Source of the DNA: Omphalotus guepiniiformis
Lineage: Eukaryota > Basidiomycota > Agaricomycetes > Agaricales > Omphalotaceae
NCBI GenBank assembly: GCA_028554645.1
Contig: JAQOOI010000061.1
Location: 537,766-601,765, forward strand
Direction: 5' to 3'
Length of the DNA: 64,000 nucleotides
Part shown: piece by piece, positions 33,101-41,119 of the stretch
How positions within the stretch are numbered: position 1 is the stretch's first letter
Layout of the letters: each line of letters begins with the position of its first letter
Translations under genes and position numbers: made by a program
Notes under the pieces: model-generated
What the model was told of the DNA's origin: nothing
The model's input: the letters and a program-made list of their open reading frames with translations, nothing else
Databases searched by the model: none

Positions 33101-35710
33101 GATTTTGTCATACGCTTTTTCTTGGTCTAGTGCTACTATTAGACCCTCCTGCTCATAGGCTTCTGCGTAGTACATGATCATTCTAATCAATTGTGTCTGG
33201 TCAGTGATCTGGCGCCCGGGTACGAAGCCTGCCTGGTTCGTATGCAGCAGGGACGGGGCTACTTCCGCTAGGCGTATTGTAAGTGCTTTGGTAAAGATTT
33301 TGTAGTCTGTGTTGAGTAGGGTGATAGGTCTATAGTTTGATATAAAGGTTTTATCGTTCTTTTTGTAGATGGGGCACATCCAACCTTCTGTGAAAGCTGT
33401 GGACGGGTCCACTCCGTGCGTTCGGATATCGTTGAAGGCTCTAGTCAGTAGGGCAACGATGTTGAAGGCGGGCCGGTTGCTGCCGTGGTCTTCGGCATAA
33501 CGTGCGTGTAGCGCTTTCCAGAGTTCATATGGTGCTCCGTCAATTCCTGGCGCGGTGTCGTTCTGCGTGAGGCTCAGTGCTTCCGAGACAGTCAGTTCGT
33601 CAAGAGGGCGGTCGAGGAAATTATGTTGTGCTTGGGTCGTTTGCGCAGTCAGCGAGCGTAGTACTGACTCGATCACCTCGTCTCTGTTCCCGGGTTCATT
33701 TTCGAGACCATCAAGCTGGAGGTTTTCATGGTAGTCGCGGGCTAGTTCTGCCATTTTTCGCGAGTTTTTCTCGTATATCTCCCCAGGTGGTGTTGAGGGT
33801 GGATTTATGTGTTCGGGTCCTGTTGGTGGCTCAGGCTTCCGCAGTGCGTGGATGGGTTCGCGTGGGTTCTTCTGTTTGTTGACCTGTACCCAGTATTTGC
33901 TAACGGTCTCACCCTCGATCCAGTCTCTCGTGGACACTTTCTTCCGTGTCTTTTGGTGGTGTTGCTGTGTTAGGCGGGAGAGTTTTGTTTTAATTGCTGC
34001 GGAGGTTGTCTTTCGCTCTTGTTCGGGCGCTAGTGTATCATTGTTGACTTCATTTAGAAGGTCTTCCAGTTCCCGTTGCTGGCGTTGAAAGAGTGGGGTG
34101 ATTGCTCGGCTTCTGTCCCTTGCTTTCTTTAGGACATCCGTTTTGAACTGGGCTAGTATCCGTTGGGGGTTGTTCTCGTCTGTACGGTTCTCAGGCCGGA
34201 GGTTTCTGAGTTCGGTTTGGGCTTGCAATCCTCTCTCATGGGCGAATTTTTTGAAGGCTTTGTCCTGCAAGACGTGGTGTGGCATCGTCCATCGTCCTTT
34301 ACCCATTGAGGGCCCCGCCTCGCAGGTAATTTGTACCGACACCATGCTGTGGTCCGCGTGTGGTACACCGCTTTCCTCAATGATCCATTCTCGAGCTGTC
34401 TTGAACACTTGGTGCGAGACGTAGATTCGGTCTATTCTGGATTGGGAACCAGTGTCAGACTGGAGGTATGTGTAGTTTCGTGTGTCTGGGTATGTGTGAC
34501 GCCACCCGTCTTTAAGGTGGAGGTTGAGTTTTAGGTCGTCCAGGGCGTCTACGATGTCATTTGAGTCTTCGTGGCTGGGGAGTCGGTCTAGGACTCCTTG
34601 TTCTACGGCATTAAAGTCTCCTGCCATCATTTGGGGCTTAGGGGTCCGGGGGTGATCCTCATAGTATTTAGTGATTTTTACCCAGAAGGCCGCGTTGTCG
34701 GCGGGGTTGTTGGGTGCGTAGACAGCGAGCAGGTTCAGTTTGGTATTTTCGTGCCATTTCGTCTGTAGTAGAAGTGCCCGTCCCGGGACAATCTCAGTCG
34801 TTTTTGCACCCGTGGGGTCGAGTAGTTCCTTGTTAATGGCGAAAGCTACGCCTCCCCGTCTAGTGGGGTGTTCCGGGTCAGATGAGGCAAATATTTTGAG
34901 TCTTTTGGAGAAGCGGGTCTCTATATCTATTCTTCGTTCCTCAGTCATATGTGTCTCTTGGACCATGAGTACAGCCAGTTTCTTGTGGCGCATTAGCTGG
35001 TTGACATGGTTCCATTTATTATCTGTGTGGAAGGCGCTAGGGTGTCCGTAACCCCTGATGTTCAGTGAGGCGATACGAATGGAGGGACGACTCGATTTAC
35101 GAGTGGCGTTCTTAGATCTCAGGCGGAGATGGCGTGGTAGGTGCTGACGTTCGTTGGAAACTGGGTTTTCAGTCCTCATTCTATTCAAGAATTCACTTCT
35201 CCCAGGCGGGGGTGTGGCCACAGGCTGTGGAGTTTGGGCAGGCGGCCCAGGGGCATGCTGGTTAGCAGTAGGTGCATGGTCTGTAGGCGGCAGACTTTGG
35301 GCAGGCGGCCCGTTAAACTGAGGCCCAGTGGGTGCATTCGCAGGCAGCGAATGGTTTGCGGGGGGTAGCGAGTCTCGGTCATCGCCAACTCTGTTTGCGG
35401 AGGGCTCTGGAGACCTGTTCCCCCCCGTGAGTAGAACATGCCTGTTGCCGAAACCTAGCCCGCCTTCATTCGAGATGTGACCAACAGGCACGTCGACATC
35501 CCCTCCAGCAGAGCTAGGCCGAGTGCCGGTTTGACGTCTGTCGTTTAGCGTGTGTGTTAAATCTGTGGTATGTAAAGGTGTAGAAGCAGTTAGCGCTCCA
35601 CTCAAGGCTGCCGTCCTTGAGCTTCGATGCAGGTTGCTAGTAGTCCTCCTTGTACCTACTCGGTACGCAGAGGTATCCGTTTTCACGGTTGGCCCTACCA
35701 GCCTGGCCAT
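30200..35710 (-). CDS. LINE ORF2: endonuclease, reverse transcriptase, RNase H
   Basis: 1836 residues, uninterrupted. After about 205 Pro/Ser-rich residues comes an APE-type endonuclease (IRIASLNIRGYG, VQETHMTEE, AGDFNAVEQGVLDR, SRIDRIYVS, PHADHSMVSV: catalytic Glu, Asp/Asn and terminal Asp-His present). RT follows with ISNYRPITLLNTDYKI, NQAGFVPGRQITDQ, LIVALDQEKAYDKI, RGVRQGDPLSCLLFDLAIEP and the catalytic FADD near residue 960. RNase H has ATDGSCFHNGED near residue 1400, then ISDSRYALDHIN and WVKGHSDHRANEEADKLA. A CX2CX8HX4C motif (YCLACPGKFETMEHILTEC) lies near 1650. All catalytic residues expected for retrotransposition in cis are visible. Starts 335 bases after the ORF1 stop, so it may be translated separately or by reinitiation. 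Confidence 0.93.
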   Translation of the reverse strand: MARLVGPTVKTDTSAYRVGTRRTTSNLHRSSRTAALSGALTASTPLHTTDLTHTLNDRRQTGTRPSSAGGDVDVPVGHISNEGGLGFGNRHVLLTGGNRSPEPSANRVGDDRDSLPPANHSLPANAPTGPQFNGPPAQSLPPTDHAPTANQHAPGPPAQTPQPVATPPPGRSEFLNRMRTENPVSNERQHLPRHLRLRSKNATRKSSRPSIRIASLNIRGYGHPSAFHTDNKWNHVNQLMRHKKLAVLMVQETHMTEERRIDIETRFSKRLKIFASSDPEHPTRRGGVAFAINKELLDPTGAKTTEIVPGRALLLQTKWHENTKLNLLAVYAPNNPADNAAFWVKITKYYEDHPRTPKPQMMAGDFNAVEQGVLDRLPSHEDSNDIVDALDDLKLNLHLKDGWRHTYPDTRNYTYLQSDTGSQSRIDRIYVSHQVFKTAREWIIEESGVPHADHSMVSVQITCEAGPSMGKGRWTMPHHVLQDKAFKKFAHERGLQAQTELRNLRPENRTDENNPQRILAQFKTDVLKKARDRSRAITPLFQRQQRELEDLLNEVNNDTLAPEQERKTTSAAIKTKLSRLTQQHHQKTRKKVSTRDWIEGETVSKYWVQVNKQKNPREPIHALRKPEPPTGPEHINPPSTPPGEIYEKNSRKMAELARDYHENLQLDGLENEPGNRDEVIESVLRSLTAQTTQAQHNFLDRPLDELTVSEALSLTQNDTAPGIDGAPYELWKALHARYAEDHGSNRPAFNIVALLTRAFNDIRTHGVDPSTAFTEGWMCPIYKKNDKTFISNYRPITLLNTDYKIFTKALTIRLAEVAPSLLHTNQAGFVPGRQITDQTQLIRMIMYYAEAYEQEGLIVALDQEKAYDKISHDYLWKTLQKFRLPQSFIDTVKALYAHAETQVYINGHQSSKYRVTRGVRQGDPLSCLLFDLAIEPLAAMIRNSPLRGFNIPGLNERLIVNLFADDTTVLLSSHDSFDELQQLLNTWCIASRAKFNVTKTEIIPIGPKAYRQRIEHTRTTTPTTIPLPDWIRITKENEASRILGGWYGNNFNSTNLWNTMLDRIDTSLLHWSKSGPTMEGRRHIVQMVPGGFTQYLTVVQGMPSEVESRLVKRISRFMWNDRSHNPVNAETILNKATTGGKAVLDLQARNEAITIMWLKAYLKLGHDRPLWAYIADALFAKHVPQTEQNVDQKVRLNIFLQSWQTSIGKPSKLPPELKLMVATARKYHLRPEGLAFPRDVIRQIPIWYHREADPAIRRLNHSAASLCLKNNHHALLTGDAQDIASILLNPAHQQRSNCACNDCVRVRRTTTCGNPHACAERAEELLDLLPPKWDPRSDLPEDFEKGWRAPHDEWTTFQPGLTTGKHLADIFRVFTTGSVCNDLPPAATPTTQPINEETIQVATDGSCFHNGEDNAVAGAGVFFAINDERNRALHLPDNIHHSNQTGEVVAIKHPAETIPPTNEVLIISDSRYALDHINKNRESMEDRGYTEVPNRELIRSTLASIRARRALTYFQWVKGHSDHRANEEADKLAKTGAEKETVDPVNLTTDPKLTLTGIKLSTVTQTLAYRAIREIKVAKKDHRRQRTEAILEKVQIQTEDMFGYIPTSEAIWKAIKSKDFSRKIRQYLWMTMHDAYWLGSHWLRPSTPPELQERAYCLACPGKFETMEHILTECESTEQGLIWELAEDLWRKKKSPLTWQKPGLGDILGAGLARIQDADGKIYAGDARLWRILLTESAHLIWRFRIKRVIDNENKPNSANEIINLWQRTLTERLQLDCRMTNLKYGRKSLPARVVRRTWKNVIQDEDNLPDDWAKTDGVLVGIESDRRQRTGTRDR

Positions 35711-36044
35711 GTGTGGGGGGACCTCAAGCTTACCTGTCCGACCTACGGGGATAGAGCGTCAGTAAATTCATCTTGAGGGGGATGGGAGTCGTGGTGGGTG
35801 TCTGCGTGCCAGGCGGGCCCGTTCCCTTAGGTTTCAGACACTGAGAATGTCGCTCTCTTATGTGGGGTATGTAGGTTTCCACTCTCGTTGTCGGTCTTAG
35901 CGTTGGGTTTTATCGTGGTCAGTGATATGGGGGACAACGAAATTTATTGTCTATTTTACGTATACGGGGGGGCAGCGTGTAGGGACAGGACGTGCGTGTA
36001 GGGTTCGCATTTTAAAGAGAGTGTAAATATGGCCGCACGGCCCG

Positions 36045-37652
36045 TTAAACATATTCAAAATCTTCGGTGAAGTACTGTCCGCCATTGTTATAAGGACGCG
36101 ATCCTCTCCCTCGACTCCCTCTAGTGGAGGGGTAGCCACGGCTTCGGGTGCCTCTGGGGGTGCCTCTGGTGGGGAATCTGCCTCGTCCTCGCCCTCGGTG
36201 TTCACCTCCCCCAGCGTCAGGAGTTTCGCTCGTGGGGAGGCGGAACCCATTCCATCCGTCGACTGCAGGGAAGGGGCATGCGAAACCAGGGTGGGTGTTG
36301 GCTTTGCAGTGGACGCAGTGGATTTTGTAGGGGGCAGGTTCCATCTTCCTCCAGTCGCGGATGAAGTAGGGACGCGCTATGAGGTTCAGCCATTGTCTGT
36401 GGCTCGCGGGGTCTGTGGTTATGGGTTTTCCAGTCAGTTGGTAGACTGGCGTACCTCCGTCGCGTCGATTTGCGAGTAGGAAAGTGAGCTCAAAGGAGCT
36501 CGTGGCTTCCACAACTTGTTCTGAGATCGAGAGGGAGGTAGCATGGGGGGTCAGGCGGTTCACTAGGGCTCGGAATTCTCCTAGATTCCACAGCTCTTCT
36601 CGTATGGCGGCCATGGCGTTGGTGCGAGACCTAGTGTCATCCTTGACTGCAGGACCGTGGAAGTTCGCGATTACCCATGAATGGACGGAGGGATCAAAGA
36701 GGGTGACCTGGAAGGCCAAGTGCTCGTTGATTGCGAAGACACGTTCGTAGAGGAGGCGTTGTGCCAGGGCGTCGCTGAAGCCGAGAATGATGAGCGGCCA
36801 GGGGTGGTCGTAGTCTCCTCGGCGGGACCTGCGTGTTCTGCCTTGCGCGGGTTCGGGAATTACGACGTCCAGATAATCATTTTCTGGGTATTCCATGCTG
36901 CGTAGGAAGTCGAGGACGTCCTCGTTGAGTCTGGGGTGGTCATGGAGGAGTTTTGTCCCTGCGTCAAAGGGTATTACCGCCATGTAGTCAGTTGGTTTCT
37001 GCATGATTGTCTCCTTCTGCCTGGGGGCAAGGCCGTCCAGTAGCGATGTCAGTTCGAACGGGATCTGTGGCCATCCGATTGGATTTTGTGTGAAGGGGGT
37101 CGAGTTGTTCCCTGGGATGATAGGAGGAGGGGCACCGGCGTGCGTACGGGCAAGGTGGGGGTTCTCATCTCGCAGGGCCGGCGTTCCTTCCATGTTATCG
37201 TAGGCAGGGAGGTCATTGCGCGTCTCTGGTGGAGGACGTGGGAGGGGTAGGGGTGCGGTGATTCGTGGCTGCAGACCTTCCATGGTGGTCGAGACTGGCT
37301 CTGGTCGTTCCCTCTCCTGTCTTTCTCCGACCATAGAGACTATTCGCTGGCCTTCTTCTGCACCTCTCGCCGTTTTGAGGGGAGGGCCTCTGGAGGGGGA
37401 GTTTTGCACTTCGTCTGCATTTCTCGGCAGCTTGAAGGGTGTGGGTGGGGCGTCGGTTGGGGAGTCACCCTCAGGTGTCGTTCGATTCGTGGGTGGAGCT
37501 GTAACCGACATGATGTAGGTGTTTGATTGTCTGAGCTTTTTGTTTGCCTTTTTGGTGGCTCGTCTTAGCGTTTCTGTAGCTGTACGGAAGCGGGTGCCAA
37601 AGTAGCGCAGGGGGGGCTGGGATGAACTGTATCGGGCACGAAAATTTTCCAT
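36045..37652 (-). CDS. LINE ORF1: zinc-knuckle nucleic-acid-binding protein
   Basis: 535 residues from the ATG at 37,652. The N-terminal 220 residues are basic and Pro-rich and likely disordered. A central folded part contains FELTSLLDGLAPRQKETIMQ, YPENDYLDVVIP and WPLIILGFSDALAQRLLYER. One CCHC knuckle (CVHCKANTHPGFAC, spacing CX2CX4HX4C) lies near residue 450, followed by an Arg-Gly-rich tail (RGRGRGRFPTRG). ORF1 proteins of LINEs bind element RNA and act in the ribonucleoprotein particle. Precedes ORF2 in the same element. Confidence 0.88.
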   Translation of the reverse strand: MENFRARYSSSQPPLRYFGTRFRTATETLRRATKKANKKLRQSNTYIMSVTAPPTNRTTPEGDSPTDAPPTPFKLPRNADEVQNSPSRGPPLKTARGAEEGQRIVSMVGERQERERPEPVSTTMEGLQPRITAPLPLPRPPPETRNDLPAYDNMEGTPALRDENPHLARTHAGAPPPIIPGNNSTPFTQNPIGWPQIPFELTSLLDGLAPRQKETIMQKPTDYMAVIPFDAGTKLLHDHPRLNEDVLDFLRSMEYPENDYLDVVIPEPAQGRTRRSRRGDYDHPWPLIILGFSDALAQRLLYERVFAINEHLAFQVTLFDPSVHSWVIANFHGPAVKDDTRSRTNAMAAIREELWNLGEFRALVNRLTPHATSLSISEQVVEATSSFELTFLLANRRDGGTPVYQLTGKPITTDPASHRQWLNLIARPYFIRDWRKMEPAPYKIHCVHCKANTHPGFACPFPAVDGWNGFRLPTSETPDAGGGEHRGRGRGRFPTRGTPRGTRSRGYPSTRGSRGRGSRPYNNGGQYFTEDFEYV

Positions 37653-37934
37653 TGTGTTTGTGGATGTTTATATGGTGGCTTCGCAGCTGTATAGGCCTGT
37701 GGTTCAGGTATCTTTCGTCGCAGCTGGTGTGGGGAGGGGAGGTTTCAATTCAGGGAGGGGTTCTCTTATGTCTCGAGTTCTGGTGGCTTTTCACGTTGGC
37801 GTGGAACCGTTTGGTAATGTTGTCATATCAGTAATGTATGTACATTTTTATGTTAGGCGAGGCCAATGATAAGTCATGGGGTATTTACGAATTCGGAGTG
37901 TAACGAGAATTCGTTCTTATGGCAGCACCGTCCA

Positions 37935-38150
37935 GCCAAAAATTTGACGGTTAAGCGGGCCTCCGGTTTGATCGGAGCGACCTTAGATGTATATTAGTCA
38001 GCTTTTTCTCTGCCCTCCTTTTTGCGCACTATGGCCAGTTAAGCTGGCCTCCGGTTAAGTCGGCTGTCATTGTCCGAGACCTAATTAGTAAGCATTTCTT
38101 CCCTCCCTTTTGTGCCGCGTTGGACGTTTAAGCTGGCCCATGTGACTTAT
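37935..38150 (-). repeat. degenerate ~90-bp repeats at the LINE 5' side
   Basis: The motif 'ggttaagcgggcctccggtt' (about 37,949), 'gttaagctggcctccggtta' (about 38,038) and 'gtttaagctggccc' (about 38,126) recur at intervals of about 88-90 bp, each followed by a similar 'ctctgccctcctttttg' or 'ttccctcccttttgtg' segment. That makes two full units and part of a third. Confidence 0.65.
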
Positions 38151-38158
38151 TCTACCAA

Positions 38159-38640
38159 TTGCAAACACAGTTTCGGAACGCTGATACTGAGGGTTATATT
38201 TTAAATTCTCAAATTAAAAAAATTATATACAAAGATGAAATATGTGTACTTACCTTTTTACGGGCCAAAAAAATTTGTTACTGGGATGTGAGGAAGTGGC
38301 TCATCGCCTGCGCCATCGCGACACACTATCGAACCACCCATGAACACTCGCGCGACGAACGTCACAAGCTTCAAGAGGCGCTCGTTCACGTCCTGTTTCT
38401 CAAGAAGGAATGGCGACCCTTACCTGGCTAAATGGCAGATTAGCTCTACGTTATGAGACGGACGCTGTGCGACATATGAGGGAAGGTCCAATCCAACACG
38501 CCGCAAGAATCTTGAACATCTCGTTGTGAACCAAATTGCGCGTCGATTTTTCGAACAGAAATGGTACGAGCAAGAAAATACTGATGAGTGCCCGATACCA
38601 CCAGCTTCCAAGTACGTTCGACTCCGTCTATCTTCTGTCT
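38159..38640 (+). pseudogene. fragment of an unrecognised coding sequence
   Basis: A frame containing VRKWLIACAIATHYRTTHEH, SRDERHKLQEALVHVLFLKK and EWRPLP looks like real protein rather than chance, with an even residue mix and helical character. It continues in another frame as WRLALRYETDAVRHMREGPI and QHAARILNIS. There is no proper start; its 5' part would lie where the LINE now sits, so it may be the 3' remnant of a gene cut by the LINE. No family recognised. Confidence 0.4.
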
Positions 38641-38828
38641 CGTATGTCTGTGGCAAACGATAAGAGGGACTAAGATACTTGTATAACATCTTCAAGGGGT
38701 CCAAGGGTCCAGGTCAGACTTCATATGTGCTGTGGCAGCAGGGTAAGGAGACTTTTATACGTCGCTGGTACTTGATCGAAAAACAATGATACTATTTCTA
38801 ACCCCTTTGCTCCCCTGTAAAATGGGTA

Positions 38829-40359
38829 CTACATCCCCTCCTGTCCAACAAGCGTGGAGTCGCAATTTTCCTTCCCCATGACGACATCCTCTTCAGTATC
38901 CGCTATCTCTTGGTCGTCTCCTGCGCCCTCGGAAACCCCCTCCGTAGCCCTGGTACTGTTTTCACAACGGTCAGCGCTGGCGCCGTCGCCACCAGCGTCG
39001 CTGACTCGGGGTCTATGGAGCTGCTTCAGTCGAGCCTGCGCCTCCATCTCGCTCTGGTGTCCTGTCTTGCGCTTAAGTCTCATCTTAACTTGGCTTTCCT
39101 GTCTCTTCTGCTTGCTGGCTTCCTGTAACAAGTCAGGTTAATTTGTTTGGTCCACGCCGTAAACGACATACCTCCGTGATGCTGCTGTCTAAAAGCGTTA
39201 TGCATCGCAGAACATTCACTGTTCTGTAGCGCTCTTTCCCTGTCTGAACAGCTATCAGGGACACCTGCACTTCAACCACGTCGCCCACTTGAACAACAGT
39301 AGGCGGGATATCATCAAATCTGTCCCTCTGTTCTCAGCTAGATCCTCGGGTTACCGTGTCTTTGAATTACTCACCGTGCTTGGCCATGCTCGTCCGTCTT
39401 GCGCTGCTTGTACTGCACAACGTTTTCCTCTAGATGTACATGTCCGTTTCCGGCCATGCTGGCAAGAACTCCTTTGGGGTCAACCCAGTTGCTGAACGGA
39501 ATAGACGCTTCATTCTTCGCCGCGCCTCTGGAGGTAAAATACCGATTAGCGATCTCAAGTGCCGGTGATCCAGCATGCATTGATATCATCGTCGTCTCGT
39601 CCATTCGTCGCTCGTCGATATGCCTGCGAAATAAAGAGTCCACCACATTGATGCCTGTGATCGCGTCATCAAATGCTTGCAATCCTAGGCCGGAAAGGGT
39701 AATTCCTTGTCTCAGTTGCCCCACTTTTGCATGGCTGTGAAGGCGGTTACTACGTACGTCGTCCGTGCGTGATGAGACTCACCGGCCAGGCCTTTTGTAG
39801 ATAGGAGGAAGGTCTTTAACAACAACAATTCCTTGGATGCGAAAAACGATTTCCTCGAGCCCCTCTTGGTCTTCAACCACCAGTCTCCATGCCAAGGGTA
39901 CTCCTATCTCTCGCACCTTGACCGCGTCAGGCCATTGCGCAAGCTGTGTCACGGTCTCTTGTCTGTCATAGAATTACTACTAGATGAACTTCCGCCCACC
40001 TTCGCCATGTCTGCTAACTGAGGTACGGCGTCTTCGACCTGTTTGCGTAGGTTTATGTAATTTTGCAGCCGGTGAGCTAAAGAGTGTAACCATTAGATAC
40101 AGCGCTGCGCGTGAGGTTCGAATACACCGCTTACAGGCTTTGCCCAGGTCGTAGAACTGATTCATGTCAGGTAGGTTGCTGAGTGCTTCCGAACGAAACA
40201 CTGGTGGTTTTGTGTTGTTTCGACCTGCGCTTTCCCGTTCTTATGGCCGAGGTAATCAGCTGCTCGCACTACGTTGTTGCTTCGGTTTTCCACTTTGTTG
40301 CTGACCTCGGATTCTTTTCGCTTACGCACTCCTGATTGACGTTTCACATTCGACTTCAT
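38829..40359 (-). pseudogene. orphan gene A (TE-associated type), one-base frameshift
   Basis: Multi-exon frame: MKSNVKRQSGVRKRKESEVS, VFRSEALSNLPDMNQFYDLG, HRLQNYINLRKQVEDAVPQL and ADMAKVGG, TVTQLAQWPDAVKVREIGVP, VVEDQEGLEEIVFRIQGIVV, GQLRQGITLSGLGLQAFDDA, FSNWVDPKGVLASMAGNGHV, VQVGDVVEVQVSLIAVQTGK, RTVNVLRCITLLDSSIT, and a charged tail ending EDVVMGKENC. Introns have normal 'gtgagt' or 'gtatgt' donors. Between NSMTDK and TVTQ (about 39,955-39,962) the frame changes by one base with no intron, so this copy is probably broken (or the base is an assembly error). The 'VGDVVEVQVSLIAV' part resembles a beta-barrel such as an OB fold, a weak inference. Looks like a family I associate with repeated copies in agaric genomes; no known function. 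Divergent from gene B. Confidence 0.6.
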
Positions 40360-41119
40360 CACACTTCGCGCGCGACGCAGCGTTCTGTAACGGAACAATC
40401 CATGGTTTTATTGTGTGATACTCCTTCCGTTCGTGGTGTTTGTTTTACTGCGAGGCGCTTTATGTTTTGTGTGTAGTTGAAGCGACCGAGTCGTCGTTCT
40501 ACTAAGTCGCTCAGCTATGAAAAGTTGCTGTGCTTCGATGGTGACAGTACAACGTGCAAACGAACGTTCTGCCTTATCGTTATCTACGCTGATCAGCGTT
40601 TTCAAACGGTCCTCTTTGTGCCCGGTAGTGAATTGGTGGGAAGGGGAGGGGGGTGGGGTGGACTTAGGTGCTTATCAGCCTCTTGTCCTGCTATGGTTGC
40701 TGTCTCCTCGGGCACTAGCAAGTTCTCTTCGGTTGTCTGGACTGAGCTGCGAGTATTTCGTAGATTGATCCACAATCATTCTGTTTGTTTTCTTATTTGC
40801 TGGTTCATTCGCCCTGGAGCCATCCGCCTTCAAGGTGCTCAAAACCCGCGTCAGCCGTAATCATATTGCGTTCTGCTTGTCCATTGGTTAATCGCTTGGT
40901 TCTGTGGGGGGAGACACGTCTGATCTGTCTTTTTTGGGCCTGATAAACGAAATTTACTTACGTTTCTTTCTCCTTCGCAGTCCTTGGATCGTCGCTGACC
41001 GGTTTTGGTCTGTCTGTCTTGGAAACACCTTTAAACGAAGGGTTTCCTCACCCTGAACCTATATTGTCTTCAGTTCTTGGTTCATATCTGTGTCTTTGTG
41101 ATTTTGTCCCTTTCCTGCC
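40360..41119. other. intergenic between divergent genes A and B
   Basis: No recognisable coding region. Presumably holds both promoters. G/T-rich on the plus strand near 40,620-40,660 ('gggaaggggaggggggtggg'). Confidence 0.4.

Larger units (their letters stand above)
29886..38150 (-). mobile_element. LINE (non-LTR) retrotransposon, Tad-like, apparently full length
   Basis: Two long ORFs on the minus strand: ORF1 (36,045-37,652) with a zinc knuckle, and ORF2 (30,200-35,710) with endonuclease, RT, RNase H and a terminal CCHC motif. This is the arrangement of fungal Tad-clade elements. An 18-T run on the plus strand (29,886-29,903) is the A-tail at the 3' end. Nothing interrupts either ORF, so the copy is recent. 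The 5' end is not exact; about 90-bp repeats at 37,935-38,150 probably belong to the 5' UTR. I looked for target-site duplications beside the tail and could not find a convincing match. Confidence 0.85.

Noticed and set aside
31260..35368. Many plus-strand frames of 60-168 codons
   Set aside because: Antisense shadows of LINE ORF2, whose RT and RNase H motifs are on the minus strand.
29886..38300. Target-site duplication for the LINE
   Set aside because: The sequence beside the A-tail (catatggaaatac) has no convincing match near the 5' end; only loose similarity to 'gatgaaatatgtg'.
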